Assembly (NCBI GenBank): GCA_002286855.1
Contig: NRSV01000029.1
Span: forward strand, 186,832 to 250,831
DNA length: 64,000 bases
From: Bipolaris cookei
Taxonomy: Eukaryota > Ascomycota > Dothideomycetes > Pleosporales > Pleosporaceae
Direction: 5' to 3'
This document shows, in pieces, positions 55,777 to 64,000 of the stretch (the stretch's first letter is position 1; the number at the start of each line of letters is the position of its first letter). Below the pieces are notes generated by a model, which was given only the letters and a program-made list of their open reading frames with translations, had not been told where the DNA came from and ran no database searches. The translations under genes and the position numbers were made by a program.

Positions 55777-57000
55777 TCATCTCACGCCACTTTCTACGTG
55801 TACCACAACGTCACACAAACTTAATATTCGTCCACACCCCTTCTCTGTCCCAAGTTCCCCTCCAAAAGCTCTTCCACGAGCGCCACAGCCTGGATCTTCA
55901 CCTGTTTCTGTGTTTCCTTCTCCCTGAGATCCTCTTTTTTCCTTTAACCTTCTCACATTTTCCCTTGCTTTATCCAATTCAACTTCGACATCTCTCAGGC
56001 GGTCTTCGCGGTCTTTCACGCTATATTTCACTTCCTTATAGGTGCGATTCGGTCCGATGTGGTCACCATCCCGCGCCTTACCTCGCTCTATTCCGGCAGC
56101 GCGGTTTGCACTAAGAGAAAATAGCTGGCTAGTGAGGTCTCGGAGCTTGTACCATGAGCCAGATGATGATGATGAAGGCGAGGATGACTCAGGAAAAAAG
56201 CGCGGGCGAGCATGAAGATGATTATTCAAATAGTGCTCTGATTGATCGGCTGGGTACCTGAAGGATGTATATCAGCCTGCAGTTATGAGCTCGGCACGAG
56301 CTTTGTTAATATCGTTCTCTAATGCTCTACTGACCTCAATAGCATTAAAAAAGCGTGACCGGTAAGGACCTTCCTGGCTTTCAAATTTCAGCAGGTTGGG
56401 TGGCTCTATGGTACTGTGACCCAGAAAAACGCCGTGGTAACGACCTGTACTCGATGTAGTAGGGCAACGCGTGAGAAACATGCGTGCTCAGACTTTGAGA
56501 TCAGGATCTAGTTTGCAGTCTTGGTAAATCTTTTTGAGAACAGTTACAGGGTCCTCATACAGGACACTGTATGTGTTCATGCGATCCAAGGCATAGGTCT
56601 TGCAATCGTCGAAGCCCATATATAAGCCGAGCTTGGCAAATCGTATGTCCGCTAAAACCTCAACTGCTTTAACAGACATGTTCTGGGACTTGATGATAGG
56701 AGGGGCTTTGCGTCGGACATCTTGACTGACTGCAGCGCCAGAAAAGACATGCGGATCAGGAGGATAAGAGCCAGTATGGAAGAATTCAAAAAGGCGCATA
56801 AACGTGTCTTCCGAGACCTTCTTGGGTACTCTGAGAAAGTGACTGTCAGCCCTATCAAAAGCTCTGATGACACTCGGAAACTGCTCAATTTTACCTCTGC
56901 CAACAAGAACCGGTCGATCTTTGAAAACAAACTCGACAGACTTTGAAAAGAACCGAGGTGCGCCCGATGTCTCTTCTCCAGCTCGTGTCGTCGGACATTA
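55777..57000 (-). pseudogene. BTB/POZ-like domain protein, disrupted
   Basis: Read from about 57.0 kb downward: ETSGAPRFFSKSVEFVFKDRP then VLVGRGKIEQFPSVIRAFDR, then KVSEDTFMRLFEFFHTGSYPPDP and VKAVEVLADIRFAKLGLYMGF plus CKTYALDRMNTYSVLYEDPV. This is the layout of BTB-like adaptor domains common in these fungi. The frame then meets TGA at 56490-56488, where a Trp codon would restore it, continues as ARMFLTRCPTTSSTGRY to RAELITAG, meets another stop near 56272, and reads on with an Arg/Glu-rich coiled-coil tail to 55777. Its 5' end overlaps the end of the SprT-like frame in another frame, so it was either a separate gene or the C-terminal half of the same protein. Confidence 0.55.
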
Positions 57001-57713
57001 TATACTTCTACCTCGAGACCTCGAGTACTTGTTGATAGGCCAAGCATTGGCTGGCAACCCTTTTTGTACCACTTGTCCACCTCGCTGTCAGATGGTCTGC
57101 GTATGTTATTGTGACAATGGCTATAATACCACTTGTTCCCATCTTCGTGCTCGATTTCGTCTCTCCTCCACGGACGGTAGTAGTCGTCGGCATAACAACG
57201 TCTGTTGGGCAAGCGATGCCCATAGTCTAGAGTTGTAAGCTCTCTACCGTGAGCAGCTGAAAGCCTCCTGATGGCGAGCATGATCTTGCCGAAATATAAA
57301 CCGTGGTTCAGACGCCCATACTCTATCTCGTTCTCTTTTTGCTCGCCACAAGCCACAAGAAAGTATGCATGGACCATGTGGTGGATCAGCGTAGCAACAA
57401 TCTCCCTGGCCTGGCCATGTCGGATTACATCTTGATTGAGGACAATGGAGATGCGCTTGACTTCCGGATTAGGCCCCCACCGGTGCGTGTAGGTAGCACC
57501 AGAAATATCAGAGTCTAATCTGCTGATATCGAGAAATACGGCGTTGTTCAAGTATCCAGCAAACAGAGCTTGGTTAAGTTTGTTGTAGATTCGAAAAGGG
57601 ATTTCTTCGCTAAAGCCGTTCCGGTGGAGTGCTACTGCTCGTCTGCGAATGTTCATAAGTGATGCAGCTGCATCTATCCAGCGTTGTTCCAATTGGTCGA
57701 CGAGGAAAGCCAC
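56652..57713 (-). CDS. SprT-like protein with altered zinc-metalloprotease motif
   Basis: ATG at 57713. The first about 245 residues resemble the SprT-like domain of fungal proteins: FRIYNKLNQALFAGYLNNAVFLD, then REIVATLIHHMVHAYFLVACGEQ, and a Cys/His region (WYYSHCHNN and KWYKKGC) that may bind zinc. Classical SprT/Spartan proteases have HExxH. Here the same place reads HHMVH, so the catalytic Glu is missing and activity is doubtful. Beyond about residue 250 the frame runs antisense-like through a region whose other frame encodes a BTB-like domain. The true C terminus is therefore probably near 56960 or the protein was once a SprT-BTB fusion now split by a one-base change. Family function in these fungi is unknown. 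Confidence 0.6.
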   Translation of the reverse strand: MAFLVDQLEQRWIDAAASLMNIRRRAVALHRNGFSEEIPFRIYNKLNQALFAGYLNNAVFLDISRLDSDISGATYTHRWGPNPEVKRISIVLNQDVIRHGQAREIVATLIHHMVHAYFLVACGEQKENEIEYGRLNHGLYFGKIMLAIRRLSAAHGRELTTLDYGHRLPNRRCYADDYYRPWRRDEIEHEDGNKWYYSHCHNNIRRPSDSEVDKWYKKGCQPMLGLSTSTRGLEVEVYNVRRHELEKRHRAHLGSFQSLSSLFSKIDRFLLAEVKLSSFRVSSELLIGLTVTFSEYPRRSRKTRLCAFLNSSILALILLIRMSFLALQSVKMSDAKPLLSSSPRTCLLKQLRF

Positions 57714-58790
57714 AGCCCAGTCAATGTTTCAATTCAGGTCTCTGTCGCACCGCAAATATGGGTCTTGCAGTTGCAATGGGGCATTCAGCAATGGATGGCC
57801 ATAATTATAGGAATAGAGAGGTAGATACACGTCTGATTGTAGATCAGACAAGGGGGACTGGGAGCGCGAGAAGGTCAATAGAGCTCAACGACATCAAGTC
57901 AAATGGAAATAGTGAGGTAAGTCGGTGCATCCAAAAAGTGGCGGGAATGTTAATGCGCATAGGTGAGGGACCCCATTTACAACTATATAGTCAAACGGAG
58001 TTGGCGACGATGGTGTTTGACCGTTGCAAATGCACCGCTTGATATTACTTTTTCACAAAAAGTTTCATGCTGGGCTCCCTTAGTATCCAATGGCTACCGG
58101 CTTTCAGGACGAGGTGCTACAAGTGTTGTGGCAAGCTGTTTACCGTGGACATTATGGAAGGTGGGGCCTTTGGGCGGTTGAAAGGAAATCATTATCCATC
58201 TCATTGGCGCCTCTATAAAACAATGGAGCTGATTCCATGTCAGTGTGACATTTGTGTCTATTCTCAACAAATTCCAGAACGCTCAAGCATGCCACGAGAG
58301 CAGAGCGACAGCGCCAGCATTGTCACACCGAGCTAGCCAACACATTTCAAGCTACACAAGAGCAACTGCTGGATTCATAGATACGTTGGCAAAATGGCAT
58401 TCCCTTTACCCGTTTTGAGGCTGACCTGGCAATTGTGCACATTAGTAGAATGATGGAATCTGAAAGACACGGAAGCGGGCGGATAAGAGTTAAGGATGGT
58501 ATAGTGTGTAGCTAATGAAGCCTGCAGTAACACCAGGTGCGGCTCCAATCATAGAACAAAAAAACAGATGGGATATACAAAGCACGTAAGAGGAGCGAGA
58601 ATGGATGCGCACGAAATGCTGAAGCGCCTGACTAGTAGCCGAATCTCCTTCCTCCCGAGGATGTCGTAACACATAAACAAAGACGGGCAATAGGCTTGTC
58701 TCGATACGTAGGCGCTTGCCACTATCGATGCGGGTAGAACAGCGAACAGGACTCCGGACATGTTTGCGCCGCCACCACTAGCCCTGATTA
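57714..58790. other. Intergenic with one small possible ORF
   Basis: About 1.1 kb between the SprT-like gene start and the Mpv17-family gene end. Apart from the 89-codon frame listed separately, nothing is supported. Confidence 0.4.
58067..58336 (+). CDS. Small Cys-containing hypothetical protein
   Basis: 89 codons beginning MLGSLSIQWLPAF. It contains RCYKCCGKLF and IPCQCDICVYS, two pairs of closely spaced Cys (C-x2-C and C-x-C-x2-C) about 35 residues apart, which would suit a small zinc ribbon. No relative is recognised, and the frame could be chance. There is no evidence of introns or a strong start context. Confidence 0.2.
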   Translation: MLGSLSIQWLPAFRTRCYKCCGKLFTVDIMEGGAFGRLKGNHYPSHWRLYKTMELIPCQCDICVYSQQIPERSSMPREQSDSASIVTPS

Positions 58791-59700
58791 TTAATAACGT
58801 GGGCGGTCATCGGGACGACCGTATTCGTCAACAGCCCTTCCACTGACTGAGCCGGGGCGCGAGCCGGGACGAGAGGTCCTTCCGCCGCCCTCGCCGTAGT
58901 GCTTTCGCCTGAGAGCGGCTAATCGCTTCTTCTTGGTATGGGCGTTGATGTATGTGCCGATGATGAAACCAATAATGTTGAAGAAGGGTACCCAGGTGGT
59001 CTCTGGGAGGAACTGCTGGGCAAAGGCCAGAGAGACCGGGGAGACGACCCAGCTGACCTTCATGACGGGCCAGAAACCAGCCTTGACGGTAGCCTTGACT
59101 TGATGAAAAGTGCGCGCGCCGGCGATGAGGGCCATGCAGATGAGGTAGACGCTGTTTTGAATGGGCGCAATCTGGACGGGCACGGGTTAGCAGGCTGTGT
59201 GATGCGAGAGTGGACTTATACTCACGATCAAGTTGCTGGCAAGAATCTGCAGGACCTTGGCCTTCAGACTCTTGCGGCCCTGGAAAACTTTCTGGAGCGC
59301 GCTGATCAGGACATGGCCCAAGGGCGCACTGATCAGAGCACCGTAGATGGCCATCTTGGGGACGCGCGAGGTGAAGTAGTGGCCCGACTTGCTCCGGTCA
59401 TGGGCAATCCACGAGGCGAGGAACTCCTGCAGGCCGGAGAGGGTACCCGAGGTGAGCATCTTGGTGCGCAATGGGTTGCTCTGCAGCTGCTTGAGGTAGG
59501 CCTAGGGAGCGGACAGTCAGTGGGAAAGCTCGACGCAGTGTGTCCGGGCGGGCTAAACTCACAGAGAGGTAGCCATTGGGGCCGCCGCCTTTGGTGATGG
59601 CCTGGCCGATTTCGTGCATCAGGTCGTCGTTGCCCTTGGAGGCCGCGTCGACGGCGGCGGCCGTCGTGTGGAAAGTTTCCTTGTCGAACTTGACCGACAT
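58791..59700 (-). CDS. Mpv17/PMP22 family membrane protein
   Basis: Integral membrane protein of the peroxisomal/mitochondrial Mpv17-PMP22 family (pore-like or metabolite-permeability roles). Model: complement(58791..59171, 59226..59501, 59563..59700), 264 residues; all exons are whole codons, introns 54 and 61 nt. The family core runs AYLKQLQSNPLRTKMLTSG, LISAPLGHVLISALQKVFQGR, then IAPIQNSVYLICMALIAG and KVSWVVSPVSLAFAQQFLPE, followed by TTWVPFFNIIGFIIGTYINA. About four membrane segments are visible. The C terminus is basic and Gly/Ser/Arg-rich (GGGRTSRPGSRPGS), longer than in yeast relatives. The N-terminal 46 residues are family-atypical and acidic. Between the peroxisome and mitochondrion, localisation cannot be decided from sequence. 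Confidence 0.85.
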
Positions 59701-60910
59701 GGCGGCTCAATGGGATGCGACGGCAGCAGAATGCAGATGGGCGCGTAGAGAAGGTGAGTGCGGCGGCCGGGGAAGGTTGTTGTGGGGGAGGGCTGGAGCT
59801 GTTGAGCTGACGTGCGGATGGCTGGGGGATGAATGTAAACAGCCTCGGATCCCAGTCCGTGCTAGCGCCGTCACCCGACGAGGATGCAGAGGCCGTCGAG
59901 GCAGAGGTGCCGTGATCTGACACTGCACTACGACCTCGGCTCTCGCCTATCAGCCCTACTGTACATGGGATACGTCTAGTAGCATGCCGTGTGTGCTGCT
60001 TGGATAGATAGCAGCCTCGCCTCCAAGGCCGTGGCAAGAGGCCTAGTAGCTCCTTTTGTAGCGAAGCGACCCAAGAAGCTTTGGCACGGCAGCCATCTGT
60101 TCACCCTTGCTTTTCCTTTGTGTGCCGATGGAAGCGTCGTAGATTGCCCAGCTGCCGATACAATGGGTCCGTCTCGCATCAAACATGTGCCGCTCACTCC
60201 ATGGCATTCTTACACCTCTCCATGCTCTGCGTCAGCCGCATGGCTGGAGACTCGGATACGCGTGCGCATGTGTTTACCCGACTGCATCACCCAGCCTCAC
60301 TAGTACCAACCCCCACTGCCACCTCACCATGCTGGACGAGACTCCAACGCCTCTCCAACCACGTGTTGCATACACACCGTCATATCCATCTCTTCCTCGA
60401 ACGCGGCTGCAACCCTCATCTCCCCCCTTTCTCATCTGCTCCTGTTGATCGTCTTTCCGTTGGATTAAAGCAGACGCTGGGTGCACCACCACTGGTTGTG
60501 TGGTTTGTATGTCGCTACCACAGCAAACAGTTGAGATGAACGCAGGGACCGTCAACCGTCTGTAGCACGGCAAGCAGCATTAAACGCAATGTCAAAACAC
60601 AAAAGTCCCCTGGGTAGCTGCCCTGGAAAGACGCTGTCCGGGCGCGTCATGATTCCCTTTTCCGGTCTTTTCTTTGGTGTTTGACATGACTCTGGAACAA
60701 TCCAGGCTTCGAGACCCGAATATTCCTTCTTTCCCCTTGCTCCATCTTTCACGTTTACAACTACCCTCGTGACCACTCTACCTTCCTCAAAGACACCTCT
60801 TATTGCTTCCAACTTGCTACATCCTCACCGTCTTACCACCCGACACCAACACCTGGGACAGACATCTCATCTCCTCACCCGCCCGCTCGCCAACCCCACC
60901 ATCCTCGGCC
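59701..60910. other. Divergent intergenic region
   Basis: About 1.2 kb between the starts of the Mpv17-like gene (-) and the Cys-containing gene (+). Frames on both strands (up to 234 codons at 59333-60037, largely shadowing the Mpv17 exon) have low-complexity composition and no recognised domain. It is probably the two promoters and 5' leaders. Confidence 0.45.
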
Positions 60911-62310
60911 ATGGGGAAACGCACACAAGCGACAAACTGCACTCATGTAGACATGTACCGTGTCTACGGGCACGACCAGCAGTGCTCCGTTTGTGGCTGC
61001 TCATCGCCCATCGGCTTCCTCTATCAATGCAAACAGGACAATGAAACCGAGCATCTTAGCGATCTGATATCGCGAAACACATCAAACATCATACCAGTCA
61101 AATCGAGGTTACGGAAAGAGCTGGAGAGAGCTGGGCTAAGCGAAAGTATTATTATTGCTGCCGAGGGTGGACACTACACCAATCAGCAACTGCAGAAACT
61201 GAAGCAACTGAAGCGCGAACTGCAACATACCATCATCGACGTGCAGCAGGCTGATCAGGCCAATGATGCCATATCCAGGCTTATGGATATGGCAATGGCG
61301 CCTTGTGGCACTGATGGTGCCATGAGTAGTCTACTCCCTACAGACACGGTAAGTGGACATGTGCCGGATTGTTACATCCAAGGTAATTGCAGTGATAAAG
61401 TCAGATGTCCCTAACAGATGCCCAGGAACCTTCAGGATGTACCTTCAAGGCCTGCCATGGGTGCCGCCCCTATTATCTGGACCGCGTCTACATTTCTTTC
61501 GGAGCCGTCATGGCAGGTGAATTTCCACCCTTGGCACGGGCAGACATTGCAAAATTACCCGTCAAATCTGCTGCAACTATGCGCAATATCAGTACGAGAA
61601 GTCAACCACTACCGTCGTCTAGGATGCCCAATGCCACACCATCTACAAGGGCGACTCTCAACTCCCCAGCCACGTCAACTAGACTCCGCCACTCGCCATC
61701 CTCAAACATGACCGACTCCAGTGCTACCACATTCAGGACAACGCAAACCGACATTGACGAAATCACCACTCTACGCCGCCCCCGCATCAACTTTTACAAG
61801 ATTGGCCGTCTTCCCTCCAACAACCCGCCATCTTCCCGCCCACCCCCCCTCCTCTCTCAAGGCTTCAAGACCACAATCCAAGGCATGTTCCGTTATAACC
61901 GCGACCCCAGTTCCTCCAGCATATCCACCACCTGGGACACCTCCAACTCCGCCTCCACCTCCACTAGCTCTTGCAACACAACTCGCGTGCGCCGCCCCCG
62001 CCGAGAAAATAATTACCACTACCATCACCACCCTCAAATCCCGCCCACAACATCATCATCAGCAGACAGCGCCATAAGCACAAACTCAGGCTTCAAGCTC
62101 TACCCGTTGGAGAAAGAAAGACATACTCGCGTTACTTCAACGGGGAGGACGCACACGGCACGAATGCACATACCAGATGTAGCGACGATTACGCTAGCAG
62201 ATCCAGCGTCGCGATTAGCCAAGTCGGGGGCTGTAGTTCGGACAAGGGAGGTTACTGGCGAGGCGGAGGGACGTGGAAGGGGGTTGCAGAATGTTATGAC
62301 GCAAGTTTGA
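60911..62310 (+). CDS. Lineage-specific protein with Cys motifs, function unknown
   Basis: Model: join 60911..61348, 61405..62310, 447 residues, frame kept across a 56-nt intron. N terminus MGKRTQATNCTHVDMYRVYG. A Cys cluster QCSVCGCSS with GFLYQCKQD follows at residues 25-45, then a predicted coiled coil (LKQLKRELQHTIIDVQQADQ) near 100-120, and CTFKACHGCRPYYLDRVY early in exon 2. The last 200 residues are Ser/Thr/Pro-rich and disordered with His-rich and Arg-rich patches. The spaced Cys pairs suggest zinc binding, but this is not a RING or known finger. Proteins of this kind occur as conserved hypotheticals in Dothideomycetes, to my recollection. No function is proposed. The start is the first ATG after a C-rich leader. 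Confidence 0.7.
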
Positions 62311-62700
62311 GAACGGGGGATTTGAGAAAGACGTGGTTTGTGACTTCTTTGAGGTGAGGAGTTGGCAAAGAGCATGATTGGCGGAGTTTGGGGGTTCTGA
62401 GTATTAGCAATTGCATCCTGGTGGACTGGTGCAAGGGATACTTTGGGTAAACAGTGGTTAGACAGCAAGGTAACGATTGATTGCATTCTTTATTTTACTC
62501 TATTTTTTTTCCTCACGCGTAAATGGTGCATGCGGTAGACAGGGAATCTGGGGGCTCAGGGCTACTACGTTTTCTTGTTCCCTTTGGGTAAAATGCTGTC
62601 CCTAAGTGACAAAGACACCACCATATCCCGAGACAGATTTGATAGTTTGGATCTTGGGCATCTTCATGGTGTAGAAGAATCGTAAAATCTTACTCGTTCA
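62311..62700. other. Spacer up to the LINE remnant
   Basis: 3' UTR of the preceding gene and unassigned sequence. A T run at 62503-62510 is the mirror of an A tract on the minus strand and could mark the LINE 3' end, but this is not shown. Confidence 0.35.
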
Positions 62701-63008
62701 TACAAGGGTATTTAATGCATTGATCCTCTTTTTACACCAGCCAAGGGTCCTACTAAGATATCCATGGTATTCATCGTGCTGTGTGCCTTGTACCAGGTCT
62801 GTGTAGCAACCTTTGTTTCTTGAATAAAGGCAGTTGTAGTCTGTATACCTTTCGCTGCATGTAGGAGAAAAGCTAGAGAATAGAGGGTCTCTACCAGCTT
62901 CTTGTATCTTCTTTCTAGCCTCCTTATATAGTGAGCATTTAAGGAGGATATGTGCAGGGTCCTGCGCCGATCTATAGTTGCATGGGCAAACTTTAGAGTC
63001 GATTTTTC

Positions 63009-63695
63009 CTAAGAAAGTGGAGTAGGCCTCAACTTCTCAATGCGAAGAGATTGGCCTAGGATTGTAATTCTGTTTCCAGTTTTCTTGGCTTCTTCTTCTT
63101 CTTTTGATCTAAATGCAACGACAATCGACCCTGTTTGCTTATTTTTCCAGTTCTTCGATATCCAAAATGGATTTCCTACAGTTTTTTGGGGGGTTTTTGC
63201 TGTAGGTAGAAATTTCTGAGTGAAGGACCTGGAGCATTTCAGCCCCTTCAAAGATAGTTGGTACTCCGTGGACCACTATCTTAGTCCAGGATTCAATTGG
63301 ATGGGCCTTCTTTACCTGGAGTTGGTCTTGCCAGATGTTGATCTTTTGTAGCAGAAATTACCCTGAGTATCCTTCAGTTGTTGTAATGATTAGGTTGTTC
63401 TTTCTGCTAACGGACACCTCTTTGACAGCAGAGGCTGTTATACCTGCCTTTTGGAACGCCTGATTGATTTTATTCCTAACTAGTAGCGGGCTAGTTTGCT
63501 GTCCTGCTAGCGTTAGCAGCATCTGGTGATGGGCGATTGGCTTCTTTGCGGTGGGCTTTTTCCGTGGTTGTATTGTTGCCCATGGCTGGCTTGTTGGGTT
63601 CTTAGCTGCGATTGCAGCGTAGGAGGTAGAGGGCTTTGGGATGGGCTGGGTAGGGGTTGGTGCTGCTGTAGTAGCCATACTTGGGAGTAAGCAAG
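63009..63695 (-). pseudogene. LINE ORF1 (gag-like), degenerate
   Basis: Starts at the ATG before ATTAAPTPTQPIPKP. It is interrupted by stops near 63358 and by short frame losses before 63251, then continues to 63009. The domain order (Pro-rich N terminus, then a KTGNRITILGQ segment) fits nucleic-acid-binding ORF1 proteins of fungal LINEs. Confidence 0.55.
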
Positions 63696-63815
63696 CGTGC
63701 TTGCTTGCTTGCTTGTTACGCTTGATTGCTTGGTTATCCAAGCAAGCCAAGCGCCTCTCTTTAAGTTTGCAAGCAAGCAAGCAGCCTTCTCTATGCTTGC
63801 TTGGTTGCTTGAATC
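63683..63815. repeat. GCTT/AAGC tetranucleotide array, partly inverted
   Basis: (GCTT)n at 63699-63715, (CAAG)n at 63731-63750 and 63769-63782, and (GCTT)n again at 63797-63812. The opposed runs could fold on themselves. They lie in the presumed LINE 5' leader. Confidence 0.65.
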
Positions 63816-63840
63816 GCGCTTGGTTGTAGATGAGGTTAAC

Positions 63841-64000
63841 TACTAGTATTAAAGTAAATTAATCTCACGATGGTTTCTTTAGTAGTTATTGCTTTTTAAA
63901 AAGTAAACATAAACCCCTAGGTATATCAAATGCAAACTTTGTACCCATCTTAGCTATCTTAGCTATCTATATTATACTTAGTACGCGTTTTCGTCGTACT
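63841..64000. other. A/T-rich right edge
   Basis: A/T-rich sequence with a direct repeat of TTAGCTATC near 63950. No gene or transposon end is identified before the window ends. Confidence 0.4.

Larger units (their letters stand above)
62700..63840 (-). mobile_element. Tad1-like LINE retrotransposon, internally deleted
   Basis: Minus-strand copy. From the 5' side: a leader with repeated GCTT/CAAG tetranucleotides, an ORF1 (about 63695-63009) with TSYAAIAAKNPTSQPW and KNNLIITTTEGYSG interrupted by stops, and then KTVGNPFWISKNWKNKQTGS and ILGQSLRIEKLRPTP, the ORF1 style of fungal Tad elements. Immediately after this, at about 63005, the other frame reads GKIDSKVCPCNYRSAQDPAHILLKC, the Cys/His-containing C-terminal segment of a LINE ORF2 behind RNase H, and ends with TAFIQETKVATQTWY. 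The endonuclease, reverse transcriptase and RNase H (normally about 3 kb) are missing between the two. Boundaries are approximate. Confidence 0.7.

Noticed and set aside
59333..60037. 234-codon minus-strand ORF overlapping the Mpv17-like gene
   Set aside because: It runs through the promoter and out of frame over exon 1 of a well-supported gene; Arg/Pro/Ser-rich shadow.
1..64000. CRISPR arrays, operons, riboswitches and prokaryotic features
   Set aside because: Introns, zinc-cluster proteins and nuclear repeats identify the DNA as fungal; no regular spacer-repeat arrays were seen.
1..64000. tRNA and rRNA genes
   Set aside because: I looked for B-box-like GGTTCGAATCC sequences and paired acceptor stems by eye and found none; a tRNAscan run would settle it.

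Overview
The window is nuclear DNA of a filamentous ascomycete. The genes carry many short GT-AG introns (about 48-136 nt). There are three Zn2Cys6 regulators, a fungal RAD5, an LDB19/ART1-type arrestin, Fot1/pogo-like transposons with TA target duplications, and a Tad1-like LINE. The family mix suggests Pezizomycotina, probably a Dothideomycete of the Pleosporales; the order is an inference.

Layout. (1) 1.6-18.5 kb is a compact set of accessory genes: Zn2Cys6 regulator (+), short-chain dehydrogenase (-), DUF1772 membrane protein (+), secreted BBE-type FAD oxidase (-), cytochrome P450 (+), MFS DHA2 exporter (+), second Zn2Cys6 regulator (-). It looks like a tailoring and export set from specialised metabolism or detoxification, but has no PKS, NRPS, terpene or DMAT backbone gene. 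The two divergent promoters and the exporter promoter carry CGG-N4-CCG palindromes or near matches to them, so a zinc-cluster protein may control them together. (2) 19.0-21.9 kb is a Fot1-like transposon interrupted by a second, smaller Fot1-like element. (3) 23.4-25.3 kb holds a third Zn2Cys6 regulator. (4) 26.8-29.0 kb is a broken membrane-anchored aspartic-protease-like gene. (5) 30.9-34.6 kb is a Ser/Thr/Pro-rich cell-surface protein whose frame changes at a run of 12 C. (6) 35.1-46.1 kb is the conserved block: RAD5, an NDUFAF6-like protein from a shared promoter, ribosomal protein L22, and an alpha-arrestin behind a 3.5-kb non-coding stretch. (7) 47.8-57.7 kb is a gene graveyard: a DUF7580-type pseudogene, a C2H2/TPR pseudogene, a third Fot1-like element, an intact 2EXR/F-box-like gene, and a SprT-like plus BTB-like gene with broken frames. 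(8) 58.8-62.3 kb returns to ordinary genes (Mpv17/PMP22 protein and a lineage-specific Cys-containing protein). (9) 62.7-63.8 kb is an internally deleted LINE copy.

Conserved housekeeping blocks therefore alternate with transposon-rich accessory blocks. Many nonsense codons in the decayed genes are of the kind produced by C-to-T or G-to-A change, as RIP (repeat-induced point mutation) would give, but this was judged by eye only.

Exon joins were worked out by hand from frame, splice sites and family resemblance. Joins given with exact coordinates are well supported. Those given as approximate are not.
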